Of a DNA stretch of 64,000 nt, positions 54,378 to 61,727 are shown piece after piece. The notes beneath the pieces are model-generated. The model was not told where the DNA came from. It saw only the letters and a program-made list of their open reading frames with translations, and made no database searches. Source of the stretch: Halorubrum sp. PV6. Its GTDB lineage: Archaea > Halobacteriota > Halobacteria > Halobacteriales > Haloferacaceae. The stretch's first letter is position 1, and every line of letters begins with the position of its first letter. The stretch lies in the NCBI RefSeq assembly GCF_003990725.2, contig NZ_CP030064.1, forward strand, positions 248,001 to 312,000, read 5' to 3'. Both the position numbers and the translations under genes were made by a program.

Positions 54378-54449
54378 GGGCTCGTAGATCAGCGGCAGAT
54401 CGCTTCCTTCGCAAGGAAGAGGCCCGGGGTTCAAATCCCCGCGAGTCCA
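54378..54449 (+). tRNA. tRNA-Ala, anticodon CGC
   Basis: 72 nt, folding as a full cloverleaf. The acceptor stem is GGGCTCG with CGAGTCC, including the G3-U70 pair that identifies alanine tRNAs. The D arm is GATC with GATC, the anticodon arm CTTCC-TTCGCAA-GGAAG (anticodon CGC, reading GCG), and the T arm CGGGG-TTCAAAT-CCCCG. No intron and no encoded CCA. Its 3' end is the left attachment site of the insertion that follows. Confidence 0.95.
54436..54449 (+). repeat. Attachment site (left), inside tRNA-Ala
   Basis: TCCCCGCGAGTCCA, the last 14 nt of the tRNA, recurs at 56397-56410. The match extends less perfectly leftward (GGTTCAAA on both sides, with a 2-nt difference at 56395-56396). A tRNA 3' end repeated in the same direction is the classic mark of tyrosine-recombinase integration. 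Confidence 0.8.
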
Positions 54450-54606
54450 TTCACTTCGTGAAGCCGCCGAATGACTGTATTATTGACTTAGCTGGTCTCC
54501 TGCTTCACCCCCGTGTTCTAGCTCTTCTATTGAATACCTATGATTTGGTCTAACGCCCGAGCTTACCGCCAACATTTGATTCAGTAGAGAGGTTATGGGT
54601 GGGTAA

Positions 54607-54777
54607 TCATGCGTTTTCCAGAAAGTCTCCAACGGTGACGACACGGCAGCCCTCTATTATCCGCCCTCTTACGACGAACCGTTTGTACACTTGTGGTCTG
54701 ACCGACAGAGCTACTGAAACAAACTCTATTACTGGTGCATCTCGCACTGGAGTTAACTTATATACTAGATAGCTCAC
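54607..54777 (-). CDS. Possible small ORF in the tRNA-Ala element
   Basis: 56 residues from a GTG at 54777, or 83 from an ATG at 54858 that would overlap the divergent gene's start. The C-terminal part (PQVYKRFVVRGRIIEGCRVV and TVGDFLENA) reads like the end of a globular protein. It might be a real small gene or the 3' remnant of an older one. The rest of 54450-54829 shows only AT-rich DNA with a TTATATACTAG box near 54758. Confidence 0.3.
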   Translation of the reverse strand: MSYLVYKLTPVRDAPVIEFVSVALSVRPQVYKRFVVRGRIIEGCRVVTVGDFLENA

Positions 54778-54829
54778 CGTCACAAGGTATTTGCAAGAGT
54801 GGTGAAATAGATAAATTGACGAGTAGAAT

Positions 54830-55537
54830 ATGATTGTGGATGTCTGGAGTATCGTCACAACCTCCCTTTTCAGAATAGTTGCATCCCTGCTCGCAACGGG
54901 TTTGGTTGTATTCTTCCGACACAGAATTTGGCGGTCTATTCTCCGAGGCTATCACTACCTCTTCGATACTCGGGCTAGTATCAAGATCCGTCGAATTGAT
55001 CGATATGAGTCTGACCCTTCCAAGACTCCAGATCACAGCGTTTTCGAGGATCTGAAGAGTAACGTAGACGGGCTTAAAATCGAAGGCATTTCTGAGGATA
55101 AAATCAGGATCACTGTACCCGAAATCAACGCTACGATCGATGTCTTGGTTGAGAGAGACTTAGATATAGATCCCAGTATGGCTGCTCTCCCTGGTCAGGT
55201 AGGCGAGAAGGTGGGCTACAAGGTTATTGTAGAAACAGAGCCTTCAATGAGCTTTGGATACCGGACATACGATGACCTGAGCAAATTTGAGTATATCTCA
55301 GATAACATTGCTAAACAGGTCGGAAAAACATGTTTTGCTGGTGATGATCCGACAGAGTCATTTGTAACTGGGGAATTAGACACCAGAGTTCCGATCAAAC
55401 GTCATGATGTCAATGACCGCGAACTAGGAATGCGTGCTAGGTTTGAGGATTCTACAATGACATTTAACCTGGATAATCCGAACCAACTCACACGGGGGAT
55501 TCGGCGGTACTTCCAACCGCTCACCTTGCGTAACTGA
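54830..55537 (+). CDS. Orphan membrane-anchored protein of the tRNA-Ala element
   Basis: 235 residues. One N-terminal helix (SLFRIVASLLATGLVVFF) followed by RHRIWRSI suggests the soluble part is cytoplasmic. That part is mixed alpha/beta with Asp/Glu/Lys (KIRRIDRYESDPSKTPDHSV and KIRITVPEINATIDVLVERD), no obvious catalytic or metal motif, and an Arg/Lys-rich end. I do not recognise a family. Its 3' end overlaps the convergent gene by 17 bp, and its base composition is unlike that of the chromosome. Confidence 0.78.
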   Translation: MIVDVWSIVTTSLFRIVASLLATGLVVFFRHRIWRSILRGYHYLFDTRASIKIRRIDRYESDPSKTPDHSVFEDLKSNVDGLKIEGISEDKIRITVPEINATIDVLVERDLDIDPSMAALPGQVGEKVGYKVIVETEPSMSFGYRTYDDLSKFEYISDNIAKQVGKTCFAGDDPTESFVTGELDTRVPIKRHDVNDRELGMRARFEDSTMTFNLDNPNQLTRGIRRYFQPLTLRN

Positions 55538-56210
55538 GCATCACGTCGTTGACGAAGTTTAGGTAGGCTTCCTGTGGATAGGTACCGGGAGAAACAACCT
55601 GCACCCAACCGTCGCGGCCAATTTTGAGCTTAAGAGAGTCTCCATTGTAATCGATCTTTGGTCCGATTACGCTTTTATTTGAAGTTCGCTTAAACGGGTC
55701 GCCCATCTCCACATCGTTCTCTATGTCCTCACCGTAGAGCAGACCGGACTCGACTCGTCCTGATCGTTCGTCAAAGCCCCCTACCCAGTGGCCATCAAAA
55801 TCAGCCAATATTTGATGTAGATCAAATCTAATTCGTTTGATATTCATGCCAATTGCATCAGCAATCAGATCAAAAGCGAATGTCCCACCTGAGTTTTTGA
55901 CGACAATTAGGTCATCACTGTCTGGGCGCGAAACAGCCCAGAAGTCTGTAACATGCCATTCTGGCTCATGAGAGTTCGTTATACGAATTTCTCCAGAGCT
56001 GTCCACGTTTGGCGTTTCTTTCCTTTCCAGCTGTTGCTCCGCGGCTTGCCCTTGGTGGGCGATTGAGTTTTGCTGGAGGCTTATCAACTCATGACGTGTA
56101 TTAATTACGGAGTCCAGCTTGAACTCCTGTTTCTGCGTTGTATCTTTATGATCGGAGATCTTGCTTACATCGCCTGCCGTGGTGGCGATGTACCCAGTAG
56201 TGAACGTCAT
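55521..56210 (-). CDS. Orphan soluble protein of the tRNA-Ala element
   Basis: 229 residues, no signal or membrane helix. Residues 1-70 are polar and Gln-rich and may be helical (QQNSIAHQGQAAEQQLERKE). Residues 75-229 look like a compact beta-rich domain: HEPEWHVTDFWAVSRPDSDD, RFDLHQILADFDGHWVGGFD and DSLKLKIGRDGWVQVVSPGT. No known enzyme motif. It runs toward the gene at 54830 and overlaps its end by 17 bp. An AT-rich leader (56211-56300) could hold its promoter. Confidence 0.78.
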   Translation of the reverse strand: MTFTTGYIATTAGDVSKISDHKDTTQKQEFKLDSVINTRHELISLQQNSIAHQGQAAEQQLERKETPNVDSSGEIRITNSHEPEWHVTDFWAVSRPDSDDLIVVKNSGGTFAFDLIADAIGMNIKRIRFDLHQILADFDGHWVGGFDERSGRVESGLLYGEDIENDVEMGDPFKRTSNKSVIGPKIDYNGDSLKLKIGRDGWVQVVSPGTYPQEAYLNFVNDVMLSYAR

Positions 56211-56327
56211 TTATAGTGTAAATGTAACTGTGTGACTTAGTAATAATTCTGACGACAAGTTGTATATTGGCGTACTCAATAATTATAAATTAAATTATAT
56301 TTCTTCACCGGTGCGTCGGTGTTGAGT
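56211..56327. other. AT-rich leader of the element's right end
   Basis: The stretch is dominated by A and T (AATTATAAATTAAATTATAT near 56280-56300) and should contain the promoter of the minus-strand gene at 56210. No ORF or RNA is recognisable. Confidence 0.4.
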
Positions 56328-56398
56328 GATGTTTGAACCCTGCCAGCCGCGCGCAGCGAACACCGTGAGCGAGTACGTCTGGCTCTGGTTCAAACATC
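56328..56398. repeat. Inverted repeat next to the right attachment site
   Basis: GATGTTTGAACC (56328-56339) and GGTTCAAACATC (56387-56398) are perfect 12-bp inverted copies with 47 nt between. The right arm overlaps the first 2 nt of the attachment copy. The arms resemble the T arm of a tRNA (GGTTCAAA), so the left arm may be a tRNA piece in the opposite direction. It could form a long hairpin at the element boundary. Confidence 0.7.
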
Positions 56399-56410
56399 CC
56401 CGCGAGTCCA
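56397..56410 (+). repeat. Attachment site (right), copy of the tRNA-Ala 3' end
   Basis: TCCCCGCGAGTCCA repeats 54436-54449 exactly. To its right normal haloarchaeal base composition returns within about 10 nt, which places the junction here. Confidence 0.8.
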
Positions 56411-56500
56411 CTTCCGCAGCTCGACCGCGTCACCTCACGTTCTTGTCGGTCGTCTCGCCCGTGGGAAGCGGTTAAATACTCTGAGTGAGTCGATTCCGGT

Positions 56501-56635
56501 ATGAGCGTCTCTGAAATCCTCGAAGGAGAGAACCTCTCGCACCGGCAGATGGGCGTGATAATGGTCGGGTGGATACTGCTGGTCTCCGTCGTCGCCGTCG
56601 GTCTGCTGTGGTACACGGCCGTCAACTTCGTCTGA
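56501..56635 (+). CDS. Small single-helix membrane protein
   Basis: 44 residues with TTAAATA at 56472-56478 as a well-placed promoter. The N terminus is polar (MSVSEILEGENLSHRQMG), then one helix VIMVGWILLVSVVAVGLLWY and a short tail. I cannot name it, but its composition and promoter look like a true haloarchaeal gene. It lies outside the integrated element. Confidence 0.65.
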   Translation: MSVSEILEGENLSHRQMGVIMVGWILLVSVVAVGLLWYTAVNFV

Positions 56636-56735
56636 TCGGTGCGTCGCGGCCCGCGACCGACTCGCTGGTCGTCGCCGCAGTCGAAGCGCCTGCTGCGACG
56701 CGGAGCGCCATCGGCCCGTGCTGCGCGTCGGTCGC

Positions 56736-58037
56736 TCAGACGGTGTGTTTCGCTTCTTCGGGGTCGTCGACGACCTCGACGCCGCGGTTGTTGACGGCGT
56801 GGGGGTCAAGTCCGACCTCCTGGAGGAACTGCTTGTAGAGCCGTTCCGCCGTCTCGCCGTCCTTTTGCTTGTCGCTCGCGTGATCGCAGAGTTCGACGAG
56901 CGTCTCCGGCACGTCGTTTTCGTGGACGATCCAGTGGTTGATCGTGTCCGAGAGCCGCCGGATGGGCGACGTGAAGTGCCCGTAGATGTCGAAGTTGAGC
57001 GCGTGGTGGCCCCCGAACGGGTCGTTCATGTACTTCGCGCGCGGCATGACCTTCAGGACGGCGCGCTGGATCTTGTTCAGCTGGCGACCGGGCGACTCCT
57101 CTAAGGCGGCGTTGACGGCCTTCCGCGGGTCGTCGCCCCACGCGTCGCCGGGGATGGACACCGAGTCGAGCTCCTGGATCTCTTTTAAGGCCTCGTTCCA
57201 CTGGTCGGGGGTCGGCTGCGGGTGGACGCGGTACATCGCCTCGACGCCGCGGTCCCACATCAGGGTGTGCGTGACCGCCTTGTTCGCCTTCAGCATCGAC
57301 TCCTCGATGATGGTGTGTGCGCGGTCCCGGCGGGGGTTCAACACGAGCGACCCGTCTTCCTTGCGCTGCTCGTGCATCCGGTCGGCGAGCTCGAAGGCGA
57401 GTTCGTTCTCCTCGCCGAGCGGGAGCGAGGGGTCTTCGAGCCGCTCTTCGCACTGCTTGTAGGTGAGCCGCTCGTCCGAGTTGATGACGGATTTATAAAT
57501 ATCGATGTTCTCGAAGGAGAGCGTCTCGTCGTCGATCTCCATCTCGACGGTGTGCGCGAGCCGGTCCTCGTTCGGGACGAGCGAGCAGACGGTCTCCGCG
57601 AGCACCGGCGGGAGCATGTGGATGGTGTAGTCGGGGAGGTAGACGGTGTTGGACCGCTGGACCGCCTCTTCCCACATCGCGGTGTCGGGCGTGACGTAGT
57701 GGGTCACGTCGGCGATGTGGACCCACAGCCGGTAGGCGCCCTCCTCGCGTTCGATCGAGATGGCGTCGTCGAAGTCCTGCGCGTCGACCGGGTCCGTGGT
57801 CCACGTCGTCAGGTCCCGCAGGTCCGCGCGCTCGTCGATCTCCGACTCGATCTCGTCGTACACGCCCTCGGTCCGCGCCTCGGCCTCCCGGAGCACTTCG
57901 CTCGGGAACTCGTCGCGGATCTCGAACTCCTCGAACAGCTCCGTCCGCCTTTCGGCGAGGCGGTCGGCCAACTCCGGCGTGATCGTCACGGGACCTTGGT
58001 CCTCTGCGGACCCCGGTTTCGGCTCGTCGTCTGACAT
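56736..58037 (-). CDS. RNB-domain exoribonuclease (RNase R/II catalytic domain only)
   Basis: 433 residues. The catalytic domain is clear: TTDPVDAQDFDDAISIEREE holds the metal-binding Asp residues, then LWVHIADVTHYVTPDTAMWE and YLPDYTIHMLPPVLAETVCS, with HFTSPIRRLSDTINHWIVHE late in the domain. The cold-shock and S1 RNA-binding domains of bacterial RNase R are absent, as in other haloarchaeal members. It degrades RNA from the 3' end. It is a single gene; the 85-bp gap before the minus-strand gene at 58127 could hold its promoter. Confidence 0.93.
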   Translation of the reverse strand: MSDDEPKPGSAEDQGPVTITPELADRLAERRTELFEEFEIRDEFPSEVLREAEARTEGVYDEIESEIDERADLRDLTTWTTDPVDAQDFDDAISIEREEGAYRLWVHIADVTHYVTPDTAMWEEAVQRSNTVYLPDYTIHMLPPVLAETVCSLVPNEDRLAHTVEMEIDDETLSFENIDIYKSVINSDERLTYKQCEERLEDPSLPLGEENELAFELADRMHEQRKEDGSLVLNPRRDRAHTIIEESMLKANKAVTHTLMWDRGVEAMYRVHPQPTPDQWNEALKEIQELDSVSIPGDAWGDDPRKAVNAALEESPGRQLNKIQRAVLKVMPRAKYMNDPFGGHHALNFDIYGHFTSPIRRLSDTINHWIVHENDVPETLVELCDHASDKQKDGETAERLYKQFLQEVGLDPHAVNNRGVEVVDDPEEAKHTV

Positions 58038-58126
58038 ACTGCGATTAACGCGGGTCCGTTAGAAAGGCCTGTCGGGGAGGCGAGGCGACGGCGTCGGCTG
58101 CGGCGGGTCCAGCGGTCGGGGGTGCG

Positions 58127-58435
58127 CTACCGATCGCGTTCCGAGCGCTCGGGCGACTCGCTGGCGTCGCCGACGGCGTCGGCGTAGCGGTCGAGGAACT
58201 CCTCGCGAGAGAGCCCGTCCGATTCGATAGAGAGGATAAGCGATTCGAGCCCGTCTCGCGGCTGGTGACAGATGTCGTCGTCACAGTCGGTACAGAGGTG
58301 CTCGAACTCCTTGTCGCGCCGGTTCCAGCGGTCCCCTTCCTTGTCGTACTCGCGCGCGTCCTCGCGCAGCACCGAGTCGCCGCACGCGATACAGATCACG
58401 GTCCGCCGGTCCCGGTTTTTCCGGGCGCGCCACAT
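58127..58435 (-). CDS. Uncharacterised zinc-binding protein
   Basis: 102 residues from the ATG at 58435 (GTG at 58444 is possible). Two Cys pairs, VICIACGDSVLRED and HLCTDCDDDICHQPRDGLES, the second with an extra Cys and His, indicate a zinc-finger fold. REYDKEGDRWNRRDKEFEHL between them is the recognisable core of a haloarchaeal family whose role I do not know. It lies next to the Kef pair but in the opposite direction. Confidence 0.7.
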   Translation of the reverse strand: MWRARKNRDRRTVICIACGDSVLREDAREYDKEGDRWNRRDKEFEHLCTDCDDDICHQPRDGLESLILSIESDGLSREEFLDRYADAVGDASESPERSERDR

Positions 58436-58565
58436 ACTCTGCACCTCGAACCGGGCGCACTTAGCGTTTGGTGCGCGGCAGACGCTCGTCGGACGGCCCG
58501 CCGCGTCCCGTTCTGGCGCCGGGCTGAACTACAGGACTAATACGGTGGCCTCGCTTCTGGGAGAC

Positions 58566-59045
58566 ATGACGATCACAGAGTCCGACCTTCCGGGCGTCGG
58601 CAAGAAGTTCGAGATCGAACTCGACGACGGCGAGATGGTCGTCGTCATCCACAACACGGGCAAACGAGAGGTGTTCCGTCGCGCCGACCCGAGCGCCGAC
58701 TCCGAGCGCGTGTTCGAGTTCAGCGACGACCTCGCCCGGACGATCGGCTCGATCATCGAGGGCGCCTACTTCCAGCCGGTCGAGCCGGACACCCAGGAGA
58801 CGACGCTGCCGGGCGGTATCCTCCTCGAGTGGTACGAACTCCCGCCAGGGTCGCCCCTCGTCGGCGAGACGTTGGAGGGCGCCGACATCGGGAACCGAAC
58901 CGGCCTCGCCGTCGTCGCGATCCAGCGCGCCGACGACGTGATCGACAGCCCCGGCGCCGAGACCACGCTCCGCGAGGGCGACACGCTGATCGGCGTGGGA
59001 ACGCCGGCGGACTGCGAGGCGTTCGAAGCGATCCTCACCGAATGA
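58566..59045 (+). CDS. Regulatory subunit of a K+/H+ antiporter (TrkA-C type)
   Basis: 159 residues. The C-terminal 75 residues are a TrkA-C/RCK-C ligand-binding domain (SPLVGETLEGADIGNRTGLA, VVAIQRADD and GDTLIGVGTPADCEAF). The N-terminal half is a separate small domain (DLPGVGKKFEIELDDGEMVV), seen in stand-alone subunits that gate Kef-type antiporters. The partner gene starts 48 bp later. It may sense nucleotides to control potassium flux in this salt-loving cell. Confidence 0.85.
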   Translation: MTITESDLPGVGKKFEIELDDGEMVVVIHNTGKREVFRRADPSADSERVFEFSDDLARTIGSIIEGAYFQPVEPDTQETTLPGGILLEWYELPPGSPLVGETLEGADIGNRTGLAVVAIQRADDVIDSPGAETTLREGDTLIGVGTPADCEAFEAILTE

Positions 59046-59093
59046 GCGAGCGACTCAGCGCGCGCCGGCCGCGCGGCGCCGAGGTGAGCGTCG

Positions 59094-60338
59094 GTGGCTG
59101 ACGCCCTCCTCGAACTCGGGGTGATGTTCGTCGCGATCGCCGGGGTCGGTGCGCTCGCGGACCGGCTCGGCCAGTCAGTGATCCCCTTCTACATCGTCGC
59201 CGGGATGGTGCTCGGCGAGTTCGTCTTGGGGCAGGTCGCGCTCCCGGTCGTCGGCACCGCCTACATCGCCGCCTCGGAGTTCATCACGGTCGGCGCCGAA
59301 CTCGGCATCGTCTTTCTCCTCTTTTTCCTCGGCTTAGAGTTCAACCTCGACCGACTGCTCGCGCGGCGGACGGAGATCGGCACCGCCGGAACGATCGACC
59401 TGGCGAACTTCGGCGTCGGCTTCGTCCTCGGCTGGCTCGTCTTCGGCGCGTTCCTGCCGGCGTTCCTGATCGCGGGCATCGTGTACATCTCCTCGTCGGC
59501 GGTGATCACGAAGTCGCTCATCGACCTCGGCTGGATCGCCAACGACGAGGCGGAGCCGATGCTCGGCACGCTCGTCTACGAGGACCTGTTCATCGCGGTG
59601 TACCTCGCGGTCGCGGCCGCGCTCGCGCTCGGCGGCGGCGACGTGGGCGCGGCCCTCACCGACATCGGGATCGCCGTCGGGTTCATCCTCGGCCTCCTCG
59701 CGCTCGTCCGGTTCGGCACGCCCGCGTTCGAGCGACTCGTCAAGACCGACAACCGCGAGTTCGTCGCGCTCCGGTCTATCGCCGCCGTGGTCGTCGTCGC
59801 GGGCGGCGCGCTCGCGCTCGGCGTCAGCGAAGCGGTCGCGGCCTTCTTCGTCGGGATGGCGTTCGCCTCGACCGACCGCGCTCACGACATCGAGGCGCTG
59901 CTCGAACCCGTCCGCGACACGTTCGCGGCGGTGTTCTTTTTCTGGATCGGCTTGGTCACCGACCCGTCCCTGTTCGGGGGCGTGGCGGGACTGATCGCGC
60001 TCGCGGTGGTCGTGACGACGCCGACGAAGCTCGTCACCGGCTACCTCGCCGGCCGCGCGTTCGATCTGGACGCCCGCCGGTCGACGCGGGTGGCGCTCGG
60101 CATGACCACCCGGGGGGAGTTCTCGCTCATCATCGCGACGGTCGCGGTGACGGCGGGCGAGGCCGGCGCGTTCGACCCCGCGCTCGCGGAGACGATCAAC
60201 GCGTTCGCGGTCGGCTACGTCCTCGTGATGGCCATCCTCGGGACGACGCTGATGCAGTACTCGGGCCCGTTCGAGTCGGTCGCGACCGCGTGGCTGGAGC
60301 GCTCGGCGCCGGCGGAGGGCGGCCAGACCGCGGACTGA
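59094..60338 (+). CDS. Kef/CPA2-type K+/H+ or Na+/H+ antiporter
   Basis: 414 residues from a GTG, with about twelve membrane helices. It has the CPA2 pattern: AGMVLGEFVLGQVALPVVGT, LGIVFLLFFLGLEFNLDRLL, IVYISSSAVITKSLIDLGW, and FAAVFFFWIGLVTDPSLFGG. There is no C-terminal RCK domain; regulation appears to be delegated to the upstream subunit. The ion is probably K+ or Na+ in exchange for protons. Confidence 0.9.
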   Translation: MADALLELGVMFVAIAGVGALADRLGQSVIPFYIVAGMVLGEFVLGQVALPVVGTAYIAASEFITVGAELGIVFLLFFLGLEFNLDRLLARRTEIGTAGTIDLANFGVGFVLGWLVFGAFLPAFLIAGIVYISSSAVITKSLIDLGWIANDEAEPMLGTLVYEDLFIAVYLAVAAALALGGGDVGAALTDIGIAVGFILGLLALVRFGTPAFERLVKTDNREFVALRSIAAVVVVAGGALALGVSEAVAAFFVGMAFASTDRAHDIEALLEPVRDTFAAVFFFWIGLVTDPSLFGGVAGLIALAVVVTTPTKLVTGYLAGRAFDLDARRSTRVALGMTTRGEFSLIIATVAVTAGEAGAFDPALAETINAFAVGYVLVMAILGTTLMQYSGPFESVATAWLERSAPAEGGQTAD

Positions 60339-60453
60339 GCTCCCGCGCAGAGCGCCGCCGCTCGGGAGTGATATATATTGGTTCGTAGCAGTCCCGACTG
60401 CACCGATCCGGTACTGGTACGGGCGTAGTATGCAGTAGCGGTACAGCCCCCTA

Positions 60454-60460
60454 TTATAAA
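60454..60460 (+). promoter_or_regulatory. TATA-like box of pstS
   Basis: TTATAAA about 34 nt before the pstS ATG, with a second box, GTTTAAT, at 60464-60470. The 155-bp gap is AT-richer than its flanks and should hold the phosphate-responsive promoter. No phosphate operator is recognisable. Confidence 0.45.
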
Positions 60461-60493
60461 CGTGTTTAATAGAAAACCGCCTGTTCACACCTG

Positions 60494-61681
60494 ATGTCTG
60501 GTAATTCGGGCCGTCAGGCTGGCGCGGTATCACGCCGAAAGTATCTCCTCTCGTCGGCCGCCATCGGGGCGGCCGGCCTCGCAGGGTGCAGCGGTAACAG
60601 CGGAAGCGACGGAAGCGACGGCGGCGACGGAAGCGACGGCAGCGACGGCAGCGACGGCAGCGACAGCAGCAACACGATCGAATCCGAGTCGTCGGCGCCG
60701 GCGACGGTGACCGCCGAGGGGTCGTCGACGGTGTACCCCATCTCGAACAAGGGGAGCTCCTACTGGAACTCGAACTCGCCCGCGAGCGACGGCGAGTACT
60801 GGGGCTCCAACAGCGAAGGATCGGTCGCCGGCTGGGACCAGATCGAGACCGACATGAACATCGCCGACTACTTCGCGAGCCTGTACGGCTTCGAGCCGAG
60901 CGGCGAGCGGTCGAACCCGCCTTTCGCCACCCGCGTGGCGCTGAGCCACTCGGGGACCGGCTGTGAGGCGGTCCGCGACGGCCTCGTCGACATCGGGAAC
61001 TCCTCGGGACCGATCACCGCGGAGCTCGACATCAGCGAGTCGGAGCGCGACGAGAACTACGTCGACCACGTCGTCGGGCGTGACGGCCAGCCCGTCTTCG
61101 TCAGCCAGGAGATCTACGACGCCGGCGTCGAACAGCTCACCGGCGATCAGATCCGCGGCATCTACCAGGGCGACATCACCAACTGGAGCGACGTCGGCGG
61201 CCCCGACCGGGAGATCTTCGTGGTCGGCCGCGCCGAGGGTTCGGGAACCGACACCTCGTTCCGACTGAACATGCTTGGCGACGCCGACGCGCCGATGGAC
61301 GTCGACTCGCGGTTCGGCCAGAACCAGCAGGTCCAACAGGTCCTCCAAGACAACGACAACGCCATCGGCTACATGGCGCTCGCGTTCGCGGGCTCGGGCA
61401 TTCAGGCGATCGCCATCGACTTCGAGGGCACCGTCTACCGTCCCGATGCCGACGCCGAGAACACCATCTTCGACTCCGAGTACCCGCTGAACCGGGACCT
61501 GCACATGTACACCCGGATCAACGACGAGACGCCGAGCGGGACGGACATGCGTGAGGCCGCGTTCCTCAACATGTTCCTGACCGAGTTCGGCCAGAAGACG
61601 TTCGTCGAGGACGTCAACTACATCACGCTGCCGACGTCCGACATCGAATCCGAGCGCGCCAAGCTCCCCGACCAGGCGTAA
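60494..61681 (+). CDS. pstS: Phosphate ABC transporter substrate-binding lipoprotein
   Basis: 395 residues. SRRKYLLSSAAIGAAGLAGC is a Tat signal with lipobox, then a Gly/Ser/Asp linker. The mature domain is PstS: VTAEGSSTVYPISNKGSSYW, VRDGLVDIGNSSGPITAELD, IYQGDITNWSDVGGPDREIF and GRAEGSGTDTSFRLNMLGDA. It captures phosphate outside the membrane and feeds PstC and PstA. Its closeness to them (46 bp) indicates one operon, probably induced by phosphate starvation. Confidence 0.93.
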   Translation: MSGNSGRQAGAVSRRKYLLSSAAIGAAGLAGCSGNSGSDGSDGGDGSDGSDGSDGSDSSNTIESESSAPATVTAEGSSTVYPISNKGSSYWNSNSPASDGEYWGSNSEGSVAGWDQIETDMNIADYFASLYGFEPSGERSNPPFATRVALSHSGTGCEAVRDGLVDIGNSSGPITAELDISESERDENYVDHVVGRDGQPVFVSQEIYDAGVEQLTGDQIRGIYQGDITNWSDVGGPDREIFVVGRAEGSGTDTSFRLNMLGDADAPMDVDSRFGQNQQVQQVLQDNDNAIGYMALAFAGSGIQAIAIDFEGTVYRPDADAENTIFDSEYPLNRDLHMYTRINDETPSGTDMREAAFLNMFLTEFGQKTFVEDVNYITLPTSDIESERAKLPDQA

Positions 61682-61727
61682 CCACCTCGGCTTCGCGGAC
61701 GCTCGCTTCGCGGCCCGGCCCCATTCT

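Larger units (their letters stand above)
54450..56410. mobile_element. Small integrated element at tRNA-Ala, without integrase
   Basis: About 1.96 kb bounded by direct repeats of the tRNA 3' end. The DNA is clearly AT-richer than both flanks, codon use differs (AAA, ATT, AGA, TTT frequent), and it holds two convergent genes and a possible third small one. No recombinase, replication or capsid gene is seen. It may be a satellite moved by an integrase acting from elsewhere, or the remainder of a larger island. Foreign origin is well supported; current mobility is not. Confidence 0.72.

Noticed and set aside
54607-54858. Small minus-strand frame as an integrase remnant
   Set aside because: I looked for the R-H-R-Y residues of tyrosine recombinases and could not find them in order, so it is listed only as a possible small ORF.
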